DNA from: Streptomyces chrestomyceticus JCM 4735
GTDB lineage: Bacteria > Actinomycetota > Actinomycetes > Streptomycetales > Streptomycetaceae
Reading direction: 5' to 3'
NCBI RefSeq assembly: GCF_003865135.1
Contig: NZ_BHZC01000001.1
Location: 1,364,001 to 1,428,000 of the forward strand
Length of the DNA: 64,000 nt
Shown here piece after piece: positions 16,852-24,950 of this stretch. Every line of letters begins with the position of its first letter. Position 1 is the stretch's first letter. The notes beneath the pieces were generated by a model. The model was not told the origin of the DNA. It made no database searches and worked only from the letters and a program-made list of their open reading frames with translations. The position numbers and the translations under genes are program-made.

Positions 16852-18453
16852 TCAGCCGACGAGCTTGATCTCGCCGTGCGTCCCCTGGGCGTCCACGCCC
16901 GGGTAGATGCCGAGCGACTGGTCGGCCCAGCGCACGATCACGTCGTTGGGACGCTCGTTGGCCACGAAGGCACCCGCGCCGACCACGGTCGCGCCCGACC
17001 ACGGCGACTTGGCCGGCCGGAGCTGGATCTCGCCGTGGAAGCCGGCGGTGTCCACGCCCGGGTAGATGGTGGCCTCACCGTCGGACCAGCGCACCAGCAG
17101 GTCCGCGGTCTTCTTGCCGGTGAACTCACCCGAGGTGATCTGCGTGGCGTGCGGCCACGTCGAGTTCGCCTTGGTCAGAACCTTCTGCGCCGCCGGCTTC
17201 ACACCGTTCGAGTCCAGGTCCGGGTGCAGGGTGACGCGGCCGTCGTTCCACACGACCAGCAGGTCGTCGCGCTGCGCGTTGGCGGTGTAGCGGCCCGCGG
17301 TGATCTGCGCGGCCTTCGTCCAGTCCGCGCTCTTGGCCAGCATCTTCTCCCCGTGGAAACCGTCCTTGTCCACATGGGTGTACTGCGTCACCTCACCGTC
17401 GACCCAGCGCACCACCAGACCGTCCGAGCCGTCGCCGAAGCTCGCACCGGTGATCTGCCGGGCGTAGTCCCAGGTGCTCTTCTTTTTGGGCGTGTTCGGC
17501 GCCGCCAGCCGGTATTCGGCGACGAAGGGGTGCTTGGGGTCCTTGTCGTCCCCACCCTGGTACAGGGTCATCTCGGCGTCGGTCCAGCGCACGATCAGGT
17601 CCATGTGCCGGGTGCCGCCGGCCGAGCCGCCGGTGAAGTAGCCCGACGCGAAGTGAGTGGCCTTGCCCCACGGAGCGTTGGGGAAGACGCCGCGGTAACG
17701 GACCTTGCTGACCCAATTGTTCAGGTCGTCCACCCGGGCGTCCACGGCGCCCGTGCGGGTCTCCGCCGGGTTCGTGCCGAAGCACCCGCCCTGCCAGGAG
17801 GCGCTGTTGACAGCGACCAGCTCGACCTGGCCGTCCTTCTCCCGCAGCGCCGGCCCGCCGGTGTCGCCCTTGCACACCGAGGCGTTGTTGCCGGTCAGCC
17901 CGAGCGCACCGTCCCGCACGGAATCCACCGTGAACGCGGCGGCGTGCAGCTTGTTCGGCACCCACTCGGTCTTCGTCCGGCCGAAGCCGGCCACCTTCAG
18001 CTGCTCACCCTCGACGGGAGCGGTGCTGCCGACGGCCACCGGGGTGACGCCGGTGACCGGCTTCGCGAGCTTGGCCATCACCAGGTCGCGCCCCGGGTAC
18101 GGCGCAAGCTCGACAACGTCCGCCACCTGTCCGGCCGAGCCCGACACGTCGGTGCTGCCGACCGTGGCGGTCGTCTTGAGCTTGGGCGGCCCGTCGGTGA
18201 GCGCGTCGTTCTTGCCCGCCTCGGCCGTGAAGCAGCTGGCGGCGGTCAGCACCCACTGCTTGTCGACCAGCGCCCCCGAGCAGGAACGCTGTCCGTTGCC
18301 GATGTCGAGCTTCGCGGTGAACGCATAGGTCGCGTCCGCGGTGGTGCCGCCGCCTACGGCGAGCGCGGGAGAGGCGGCGACGAGTGAGCCGGCTACGACG
18401 GACGCAGCCACAAGCCCGGTCATCCACGAGGTGCGCGGAGGCTTGCTGTACAT
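16852..18453 (-). CDS. secreted S1-type (pseudo)protease with five FG-GAP-like repeats
   Basis: 533 residues: signal peptide (1-~33, SPALA-VGG) and a trypsin-like domain. Here the catalytic His is Ser73 (LTAASC) and the catalytic Ser is Thr198 (CKGDTGGP), while Asp123 is kept (GRDLVMA). It shares long stretches with the 10030-11247 protein (ATYAFTAKLDIG, KPVTGVTPVAVG), so the two are paralogues with different tails. The C-terminal ~270 residues are five repeats of the W..A..ITAG.F....DL.VRW.DG...Y type, as in the active protease at 12899. A non-proteolytic binding role is the simplest reading; residual Thr-based activity cannot be excluded. Confidence 0.82.
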   Translation of the reverse strand: MYSKPPRTSWMTGLVAASVVAGSLVAASPALAVGGGTTADATYAFTAKLDIGNGQRSCSGALVDKQWVLTAASCFTAEAGKNDALTDGPPKLKTTATVGSTDVSGSAGQVADVVELAPYPGRDLVMAKLAKPVTGVTPVAVGSTAPVEGEQLKVAGFGRTKTEWVPNKLHAAAFTVDSVRDGALGLTGNNASVCKGDTGGPALREKDGQVELVAVNSASWQGGCFGTNPAETRTGAVDARVDDLNNWVSKVRYRGVFPNAPWGKATHFASGYFTGGSAGGTRHMDLIVRWTDAEMTLYQGGDDKDPKHPFVAEYRLAAPNTPKKKSTWDYARQITGASFGDGSDGLVVRWVDGEVTQYTHVDKDGFHGEKMLAKSADWTKAAQITAGRYTANAQRDDLLVVWNDGRVTLHPDLDSNGVKPAAQKVLTKANSTWPHATQITSGEFTGKKTADLLVRWSDGEATIYPGVDTAGFHGEIQLRPAKSPWSGATVVGAGAFVANERPNDVIVRWADQSLGIYPGVDAQGTHGEIKLVG

Positions 18454-18998
18454 GTTGCTTCTCTATTCCGAATCTGATGTTGCGGGGGTGCGGGAAGACT
18501 GAAGAGCCTGTGACGCTGTGGAAGGTGAGCAGCTCCGAGCAGGACGCCGGACGCATTCGCGCCCGTTCCGGTGGATCGGCGCGCGCACCGGGTAGCGTGC
18601 CGCGACAGATCAGGCCGGCCGGAGCCGTCCTGATCGGGATTGCATGCGAGGCCGTCGGAGAGGTGGAAAGGGGCCGATGTTTCCGGGCATTCAGGCAGCC
18701 AGGTATTGATACCCATGGGTATACCTATGGGAGCCTGTTCGGCCTCGGAGTTTCGGACCCCGGGGAATGGCGGCCATGCCGCGATTCACGGTCCGCCTCA
18801 TTCGGGATACCGCCGAAGGCAGGCAGAACCAGGGGGAGGCCGACTTTACGTCAGCCTGTTCCGCTCCGCTTGCCATGCCCTTTTGAGGTGCCGTCAGATT
18901 GTACCCGCTCGCCGGACCGGTCCGTACGGACCGGGATTCCGTGCGACCAACGCCGACGACACGGGGCGCCGGTCGCCTTCCGCACGTCAGGTGCTGTG
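18454..18998. other. 545-base intergenic region with a perfect 14-bp palindrome
   Basis: No convincing gene on either strand; the short open frames lack ribosome sites and normal codon bias. At 18709-18722 lies the perfect palindrome ATACCCATGGGTAT, flanked by further partial repeats (GGTATTG to the left, ACCTATGG to the right). It is an operator candidate, about 260 bases upstream of the start of the leftward pseudoprotease gene. The rest is unremarkable and poorer in G+C than the neighbouring genes. Confidence 0.4.
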
Positions 18999-19523
18999 TC
19001 AGCCCGTGACGCGCAGTTCGAGCAGCGTCGCTTCCTTGGCGCCCGTGGTGATGTCGCCCTCACCCAGTTCCGTGAGGTCGTTCTTCTTCAGCGCGACGGT
19101 CTTCGTCTTGCCTTCGGTGGTGAGCGTGGCCTTGGCGGCGCGACCTTCGTTCTCCCAGATGCCGACGAGCTGCGGCACCTCCAGGGTGAGGTACCCGCTC
19201 TTTCCGGTGACCTTGAAGCAGTAGCTGACGGGCTTCTTGTCCTTGTTGGCCATGACTTCGAGGTCCGCGGCGCCGTTGCAGTCGGCGAGGATGATGTGCC
19301 CGTCGCCCTTGCGGAGCTTGAGGCCCACTTCCTTCAGGATCTTGTCCGCGTTCGGGTAGTCGAAATCCTCCACCGCGGAGGGCGGGGTGTCGGCAGCCGC
19401 CTGCTGCACGGCGGGCGCAGTCTGCGGGCTCGCCTGCGCCACGGCGAAGGCGGCCCCGCCCGCGACCGCCGCGGACGCGCCGACAACACCGGCAATCAGA
19501 AACTTGCGGAGGCGATGTATCAC
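18999..19523 (-). CDS. small secreted protein of unknown function
   Basis: 174 residues. The GTG at 19523 has AAAGGA at good spacing and is preferred to the GTG 15 bases upstream, which has none. The start IHRLRKFLIAGVVGASAAVA is a signal peptide, cleaved near AFAVAQA. The mature part (VEDFDYPNADKILKEVGLK, HIILADCNGAADLEV, VSYCFKVTGKSGYLTLEVPQ) has two Cys that could pair and looks like a compact all-beta domain. I do not recognise a named family or function. It is transcribed divergently from the ALF-repeat toxin gene. Confidence 0.72.
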   Translation of the reverse strand: MIHRLRKFLIAGVVGASAAVAGGAAFAVAQASPQTAPAVQQAAADTPPSAVEDFDYPNADKILKEVGLKLRKGDGHIILADCNGAADLEVMANKDKKPVSYCFKVTGKSGYLTLEVPQLVGIWENEGRAAKATLTTEGKTKTVALKKNDLTELGEGDITTGAKEATLLELRVTG

Positions 19524-19842
19524 CAGAGTTCCTTTCACTTACGAGGCGGCAACGCACTGCAGCCGCAGGGAAACCAGCCCAAAGGGGAGCCGTAAACCTA
19601 GCACCCTGACGGTTCATCGAGGCACCTGGACCTCGTGGGTAACGAAATCAAAACGAAACTCATCGGGTGCACAACCCGCCACCTCTTCGTTCGTCCGAAG
19701 CCGGTGCGGCAACAGAACCGACGCGCGCGTTTAGCCGATGACTTGGCGCCTCAAGGCCGTACCGGCCACCGTGTTTGCTGCGGATATGCTCGCGACGCCG
19801 AAAGTCGGCAGCACATAGCAAACCGGAAGGGTTTGTACAGTA
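19524..19842. other. 319-base divergent promoter region
   Basis: It lies between the leftward small secreted protein gene and the rightward ALF-repeat gene and must hold both promoters. The stretch 19770-19842 is less G+C-rich and carries GGAAGG about 12 bases before the GTG at 19843. I see no clear -35/-10 pair, operator or gene. Confidence 0.3.
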
Positions 19843-22800
19843 GTGAGAGCGAGAGGAAAGCCGCCGCGCAGCATACGTGCCGTGTGCGCAGGCGTACTGC
19901 CGCTGGCGTTGGTCGCGGGCGTCATCGGGACGAGCCCGGCCTACGCGGCGGGAGACCAGAACGACGGGAACGCCGGTCAGCCTCAGCTGACCGATCGCGG
20001 CCGCGTCGTTCAGTTCTGGAAGAACGGCGGGCCGGGAGTCAAGGCGGCGGCGGAAGCCGCGCTGCTGGGCACCGATGCGGACGTCCGCCAATTCCTGGAC
20101 AACGACGAGGCACTGGCTCAGCTGGGCGACGAGCGCCTCGCGACGATCCAGATCCATTCGGCAGGCGGCCGCAATCTGCAGGAAGCTGCCAAAGAAGCAC
20201 TGAAAAAGGCGCAGGCCGGCTCTCCGGAGGCGCTGAGCAGCTTCCTGAAGGACGGCTGGAAGACGCCGCTGGAGGCGGACCAGCGGACTCGTGCCGTCCA
20301 GGTCATCAGCGCCGGCGACACGAATGTGCGGGAAGCCGGCAAGGAAGCCCTGAAGGGGTCCGCCGAGGACATCAGCGCGTTCCTGGACACGGACCAGTAC
20401 TCGGCTCGCGAGGCGGACGAACGCACCCGGCTCATCCAGATCATGAGCGGCGGCGGCAAGGCCACGCGTGAGGCGGCGAAGGTCGCGCTGAGGTCGGGTC
20501 CGTCGGACATCCGGGAGTTCCTGGAGGTGGGCCAGTACGTGGCCCGCGCCCGGGACGAGGAGCGGGCCTCCGTCGAGGAGCTGGCCCAGCGGGCCAAGGA
20601 GGCCGGGGAACTGGCCAAGCGGAAGACCGAAGCCGCCAAGGAAGCGTCCGACCGTGCGGTGGAGGCTTCGAGGCTGGCCAAGGAGGCCGCGCAGCGGGCT
20701 GCCGAAGAGGCCAAGGAGGCCCGCAAGGGCTCCCAGCAGGCCGCCAGTGCGGCCGCGCAGGCCGCCGAACTGGCACGCGGCGCGGCGCGCGCTGCGCAGC
20801 AGGCGATCGGCGCCGCGAACGCGGCCAACGCCGCGGCACGGCACGCGGCCAACGCCGCTTCGCAGGCGGCAGCCGCTGCGGCCGGTGCCTCCGACGCCGC
20901 CTCCCGGGCCCGCAACGCGGCCGCCGCGGCCGCGTCGGACGCCGGCAAGGCGGCCGACGCCCGCAAGGCGGCCGAGGTGGCCCGGAACGCCGCCAAGAAC
21001 GCGACGTGGGCGGCCCAGGCCGCCGACGAGGCCGGCAAGGCGTCGGACCGGGCCAGCGAGGCGGCGGGCGCGGCCACCAGCGCCAGCGCGAACGCCAACG
21101 CGGCCGCCGACGCGGCGCTGCAGGCCAGTGGTTACGCGGACGCGGCCGGGACGCACTCGGCCGAGGCGCAGGCAGCCGCCGCCCAGGCCAAGCGGCACGC
21201 CCGCGAGGCGTCCCGGGCCGCCCAGACGGCCACCAGCCTGGCGAAGCGCTCCGCGGCCGCGGCCTACCAGGCGCGCGACGCGGCCAACAGGGCCGCCGTA
21301 CACGCCAAGAAGGCGGCGGACGAGGCCGAGAAGGCCGCCGAGCACGCCGGTGAATCGGAGAAGGCCGCGGGCGAGTCCCGGCGGCACGCCACCGAGGCGC
21401 AGAAGGCCGCCGACGAAGCGTCCGCCGCGGTGAAGAAGGCGCGTGAGATCTTCGACCTGGCGCGCGAGACCGAGGCCGAGGACCTCAAGACCCGTACCGC
21501 GACCGCGATGGACCTGTCCCGCGACCTCAAGACGGAGTACGAGGACGGCAAGGCACGGGCCGAGCGCGCCGCCAAGCAGGCCAAGGAGCTCGACGCCGAG
21601 GCCGACCGGCTGGCCGCCAAGGCCGCCGAGCCCGGCGCCGACCCCCGGCAGACGGCGGTCGAGGGCCGCAAGGTGGCGCTGGCCGCGCTGAAGACCCGGG
21701 AGGCCTGGAGCCAGGCCGCGGCCGGGGCCGCCCTCGCCGGTTCGGACGAGGACGTACGCAAGTACGTGCTCGTCGACCGGCAGCAGGCCGCCGAGAAGGA
21801 CGAGCGGACCCAGGTCGAGCGCCTGGCCGAGGAGGGCCTGTCCGCCCCGGTCCGGGAAGCCGCCGAGAAGTCCCTGGCGGGCAACGCGGAGCAGATCCAC
21901 CAGTTCCTGACCACCGGCCGGCACGAGGCGGCCGCCGCCGCGTACCGCACCAAGGCGGTGCAGCTGTCGAGCACGGGCAGCACCCAGACGCGGGCGGCCG
22001 CCAAGGAAGCGATCAAGGCGGGCACCACCCAGGCCCTGGTGGACTTCCTCGACGAGGGCCAGTTCGCCGCCAGGGAGGCCGACGAGCGCACCCGCGCCAT
22101 CCAGCTGTCCAGCAGCGGCAGCCCGGAGGTCCAGGCCGCGGCGAAGGTCGCCCTGGTGGGACCGCCGCAGGTGATCCGGGCGTTCGTCCAGACCGGCCAG
22201 TACAAGGCGGCCCGTCAGGACCGGCTCACTGCCACGCACGTCGCCGGGGTGCAGCAGCTGATCGCCGAGGCGGCCGGGGTAGCGGCCACCGCGCAGCAGA
22301 ACGCCCATCTCGCCAACGAGCACGCCCTGCGTGCCGAGAAGGCCGCCGACGAGGCACGCAAGGCCGCCAACGCCGCCCAGAAGTCGTCCGCCGAGGCCGA
22401 CGACTACGCGAAGAAGGCCCAGGAATCCGCCCGGCAGGCCGAAGCGTCCGCCGCCCAGGCCGCCGAGTCCGCCCGGCAGGCCCGCGCCGCCGAGGCCGAC
22501 GCCAACAACGCGGCCACCCGGGCCGTCCGGTCCGCCACCCAGGCGCAGTCCTGGGCCAACTATGCCCGCGGCTCGGCCGACCAGGCATGGACCGCCGCCG
22601 GCGAGGCACGCGCCTCGGCCACCGCGGCGGGCAAGGACGCCCAGGCGGCGAACAAGGCCGCCGACGAGGCCAAGCAGATCGTCGTCGACAAGCAGCGCAA
22701 GGAAGCTGCCGAGTGGCGGAAGCTCCAGGAGGCCTGGAAGAAGAAGTTCGCCGAGGCCAATGAGTCGAAGGAGGACGACGACGACGGCTGGCCGGACTGG

Positions 22801-23433
22801 GCACCGGGCTGGCTCAAGAAGGGCGCCGGCGCGGTCAAGGACGGTGCGGAAACCTTCGCCGACTATGCCACGTCCATTCTCGGCAACGGCGACATCTGGG
22901 CGGGAAGTTTCGAGACGCTCCTCGGCCTCGGCGGGATCGGGCTCGGCGCCTCGGGCGACATCGGGGGCGGCTTCCTGTGCGCCACCGGAGTCCTGTGCGT
23001 GGCGGGAGCTCCGGCGATCGTCGCGAGCACCGGCGTGATCATCGGCGGCGCGTACGCCACCGCTGACGGCGTCGGCCGTATCGACGAGGGTCTCGGGACG
23101 GCGCTCCGCGAGGCCCGGAGCAAGCGGTCCGGCAGCAAGGGCGGCGGCAGCGGGCAGACGCCGAAGGTCATCCATGACAACGTCGAGAAGGTGATGAAGG
23201 GCGAGCGGTCGCAACGCCGTAATCCCGACGGGACGCCTGACTTCTACGAAGGCCGCACCAGTGGCCCCAACAAGACGCCGCCCTCTGTTCTGCGGAAGTG
23301 GAAAGACGCGAAGATCTACGACATGGGAGACGGCGAGAACAACTACCGAATCCTGGTGAACAAGTACGGGGACATCGGCTGGATCTCGGAGCACAACTAC
23401 AACCGGGTCACCATTTACGATCCCAAGGGTTAG
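19843..23433 (+). CDS. secreted ALF-repeat polymorphic toxin with barnase/RNase Sa-like C-terminal domain
   Basis: 1196 residues. A Sec signal peptide (residues 1-~36, TSPAYA-AG) is followed by four ALF repeats (each ~45 residues, pattern AL.G...DI..FL......A..DER, residues ~48-235). Next come a ~350-residue Ala-rich coiled coil, four more ALF repeats (~625-805), a second Ala-rich coiled coil, and a Gly/Ala-rich hydrophobic stretch (~1015-1080, DIWAGSFETLLGLGGIGLG) of pretoxin or membrane-entry type. The last ~90 residues are a distinct charged domain. Its end, NNYRILVNKYGDIGWISEHNYNRVTIYD, matches the last strands of barnase/RNase Sa-type ribonucleases, with Arg1169 and His1184 at catalytic-type positions. 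A barstar-domain gene faces it, which supports an RNase toxin. Confidence 0.8.
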   Translation: MRARGKPPRSIRAVCAGVLPLALVAGVIGTSPAYAAGDQNDGNAGQPQLTDRGRVVQFWKNGGPGVKAAAEAALLGTDADVRQFLDNDEALAQLGDERLATIQIHSAGGRNLQEAAKEALKKAQAGSPEALSSFLKDGWKTPLEADQRTRAVQVISAGDTNVREAGKEALKGSAEDISAFLDTDQYSAREADERTRLIQIMSGGGKATREAAKVALRSGPSDIREFLEVGQYVARARDEERASVEELAQRAKEAGELAKRKTEAAKEASDRAVEASRLAKEAAQRAAEEAKEARKGSQQAASAAAQAAELARGAARAAQQAIGAANAANAAARHAANAASQAAAAAAGASDAASRARNAAAAAASDAGKAADARKAAEVARNAAKNATWAAQAADEAGKASDRASEAAGAATSASANANAAADAALQASGYADAAGTHSAEAQAAAAQAKRHAREASRAAQTATSLAKRSAAAAYQARDAANRAAVHAKKAADEAEKAAEHAGESEKAAGESRRHATEAQKAADEASAAVKKAREIFDLARETEAEDLKTRTATAMDLSRDLKTEYEDGKARAERAAKQAKELDAEADRLAAKAAEPGADPRQTAVEGRKVALAALKTREAWSQAAAGAALAGSDEDVRKYVLVDRQQAAEKDERTQVERLAEEGLSAPVREAAEKSLAGNAEQIHQFLTTGRHEAAAAAYRTKAVQLSSTGSTQTRAAAKEAIKAGTTQALVDFLDEGQFAAREADERTRAIQLSSSGSPEVQAAAKVALVGPPQVIRAFVQTGQYKAARQDRLTATHVAGVQQLIAEAAGVAATAQQNAHLANEHALRAEKAADEARKAANAAQKSSAEADDYAKKAQESARQAEASAAQAAESARQARAAEADANNAATRAVRSATQAQSWANYARGSADQAWTAAGEARASATAAGKDAQAANKAADEAKQIVVDKQRKEAAEWRKLQEAWKKKFAEANESKEDDDDGWPDWAPGWLKKGAGAVKDGAETFADYATSILGNGDIWAGSFETLLGLGGIGLGASGDIGGGFLCATGVLCVAGAPAIVASTGVIIGGAYATADGVGRIDEGLGTALREARSKRSGSKGGGSGQTPKVIHDNVEKVMKGERSQRRNPDGTPDFYEGRTSGPNKTPPSVLRKWKDAKIYDMGDGENNYRILVNKYGDIGWISEHNYNRVTIYDPKG

Positions 23434-23510
23434 CCGCCGGGGCGGACGTACGAGGTGCGTTTGTTCTCAGGGCTCTTGAGAGTCACTGACACCGCCTCCC
23501 CCAGCTGATG

Positions 23511-23550
23511 CGGAGGGCCTTGCCGAGTTCCCACTCGGCAAGGCCCTCCG
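23511..23550. terminator. bidirectional terminator between toxin and barstar-domain genes
   Basis: A perfect 17-bp stem (23511-23527 with 23534-23550) and a six-base loop, followed on the plus strand by TCGTTCT. It lies just outside the stop codon of the leftward gene (23556) and 78 bases beyond the toxin stop. Confidence 0.78.
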
Positions 23551-23555
23551 TCGTT

Positions 23556-24704
23556 CTACTGGAGCTCGACCACCACGCCGTAACGTTCGAGGCGTCGCAC
23601 GATCTCCTCGAAGTAGGTGAGCCCTTCTTCAGGGTCTTCCACGACACCGGCCAGTGCGCGGCGGGCGGTCTCCGCGTCGTGCCAGACCAGCGTGAAGGGC
23701 GGCACCACACCGACCCCGCCACCGAGGCAGTCGTTGAACGACTGCCAGTCCATGCCGTAGTACCCGCCGGGACCGTGGAGCGCCTCGCCCAGGGCGCAGT
23801 GCAGCCCGTAGACGTCTGTCACGTGGGTGCCGTCGACGTGGTAGGTGCCGCCCGACGTGTCGGCGCCCCCTCTGGCCCGGTTCCGGAAGGCGACCTTGAG
23901 CCACTCGTGCCTGCCCTCGGGCGTGAACCGCGCCCACTCGTTGAGCGCGTCCGGCACCCCCTCGTACCAGACATCCCAGACCGGTCCGGCCAGGAGCGGG
24001 GGCGGGTCGTCGACACCGCCGGTGAGCGTGATGTCGAGCAGGCCGCCCCCGAGGACGGACGGGCGCACCTCGGCGACGTCCAGCGCGAGGCTCCGGGACG
24101 TCATCGGGCGGCCGGAGCGGTCCAGGGCCCACAGCTCGGCGGCTGCCCCTGATTCCGGCGCGTCCAGCACGGCCCGCAGCTCCTCGGTGGGCTCGCAGCC
24201 GATCAGCTTCATCGGCTCTTCCGGAGGCCCGGACCGTTCGACGTACAGACCTTCGACTCCCTCACAGGTGCCGAGGGAGTCCTTCTCGAACAGCTCGAAC
24301 CGCCGCTGTCCGGTCAGCTCGGCACGGCCCTCCTCCGGCTCCTCCACACCGGCCTCGACGACGACGTCGACCAGGGCGGGGCCGATGCTGCTGGGGCGCC
24401 GGTCGACGACTTCGGCGTCGGTCAGTCCCCACCACTCCACCGGGCGCTTCCCGTCCCCGACTTCGAGGCAGAGCTCGCCCAGTTCGACGGCGGTCCCCGC
24501 GGGCTGCTCGACGGCGGTCCGCAGCGGTCCGGCCGGGTCACATCCGAGAAAGGTCAGCCGCTCCCTCGGAGCAGGTACCGGATCGGCGAACAGCCCTTCG
24601 GCGCCGGCACACCGGGCCCACACCTGTTCGCCGCCGTCGGCCACCAGAAGATACCGCAACGGGATTCCGCGTTCCCAGCTCCAGCGGCCGTCCTCAACCT
24701 GCAT
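23556..24704 (-). CDS. barstar-domain protein, candidate immunity protein
   Basis: 382 residues; the ATG at 24704 follows GGAGGA. Residues ~280-382 are barstar-like: HVDGTHVTDVYGLHCALGEA, then GGYYGMDWQSFNDCL matching barstar's YYGENLDALWDCL, PPFTLVWHD, and a last helix and strand (YFEEIVRRLERYGVVVEL). Barstar's Asp39 and Glu76 positions keep an acidic residue, while Asp35 and Trp38 are changed. The first ~270 residues hold two copies of a ~110-residue module (each with a G.C.G.EGL...LGC.P...LR core and a closing RPS..G..L.D strand), with no signal peptide. It probably neutralises an RNase in the cytoplasm. It is convergent with the RNase-like toxin gene, 122 bases away. Confidence 0.82.
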   Translation of the reverse strand: MQVEDGRWSWERGIPLRYLLVADGGEQVWARCAGAEGLFADPVPAPRERLTFLGCDPAGPLRTAVEQPAGTAVELGELCLEVGDGKRPVEWWGLTDAEVVDRRPSSIGPALVDVVVEAGVEEPEEGRAELTGQRRFELFEKDSLGTCEGVEGLYVERSGPPEEPMKLIGCEPTEELRAVLDAPESGAAAELWALDRSGRPMTSRSLALDVAEVRPSVLGGGLLDITLTGGVDDPPPLLAGPVWDVWYEGVPDALNEWARFTPEGRHEWLKVAFRNRARGGADTSGGTYHVDGTHVTDVYGLHCALGEALHGPGGYYGMDWQSFNDCLGGGVGVVPPFTLVWHDAETARRALAGVVEDPEEGLTYFEEIVRRLERYGVVVELQ

Positions 24705-24950
24705 ATGTCCTCCTGAACCGCGAACGGCTGAACGAATCCGTAAAGGTACATTCAAGCACTGCCGGTACAGGAGGAATCGCGCCGCCACCACGGGCCCTCG
24801 AACCGCCGGACCACCGCCCCGGCGGACCGGGACGGAATGGGTCCGGACTCGATACCGGCACGCCGCGCTGCCGGGTGGGGAATTCGCGACGTGCCGGTCG
24901 GCAATTGCCGTCACCACGGAGCAGTCCGGGCGGCCAGGTAACCCCTCGCT

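Noticed and set aside
18420..18716. 98-residue frame in the 18.4-19.0 kb gap
   Set aside because: Starts inside the palindrome with no ribosome site and overlaps the start of the pseudoprotease gene.
20580..22700. Ala-rich repeats as a CRISPR array or DNA satellite
   Set aside because: The periodicity is at protein level (heptad-like coiled coil); units vary in DNA and there are no spacers.
19660..23394. 1244-residue open frame antisense to the ALF-repeat gene
   Set aside because: Mirror of a G/C-biased, Ala-rich coding sequence; no ribosome site or family match, and it reads as low-complexity Gly/Arg/Leu.
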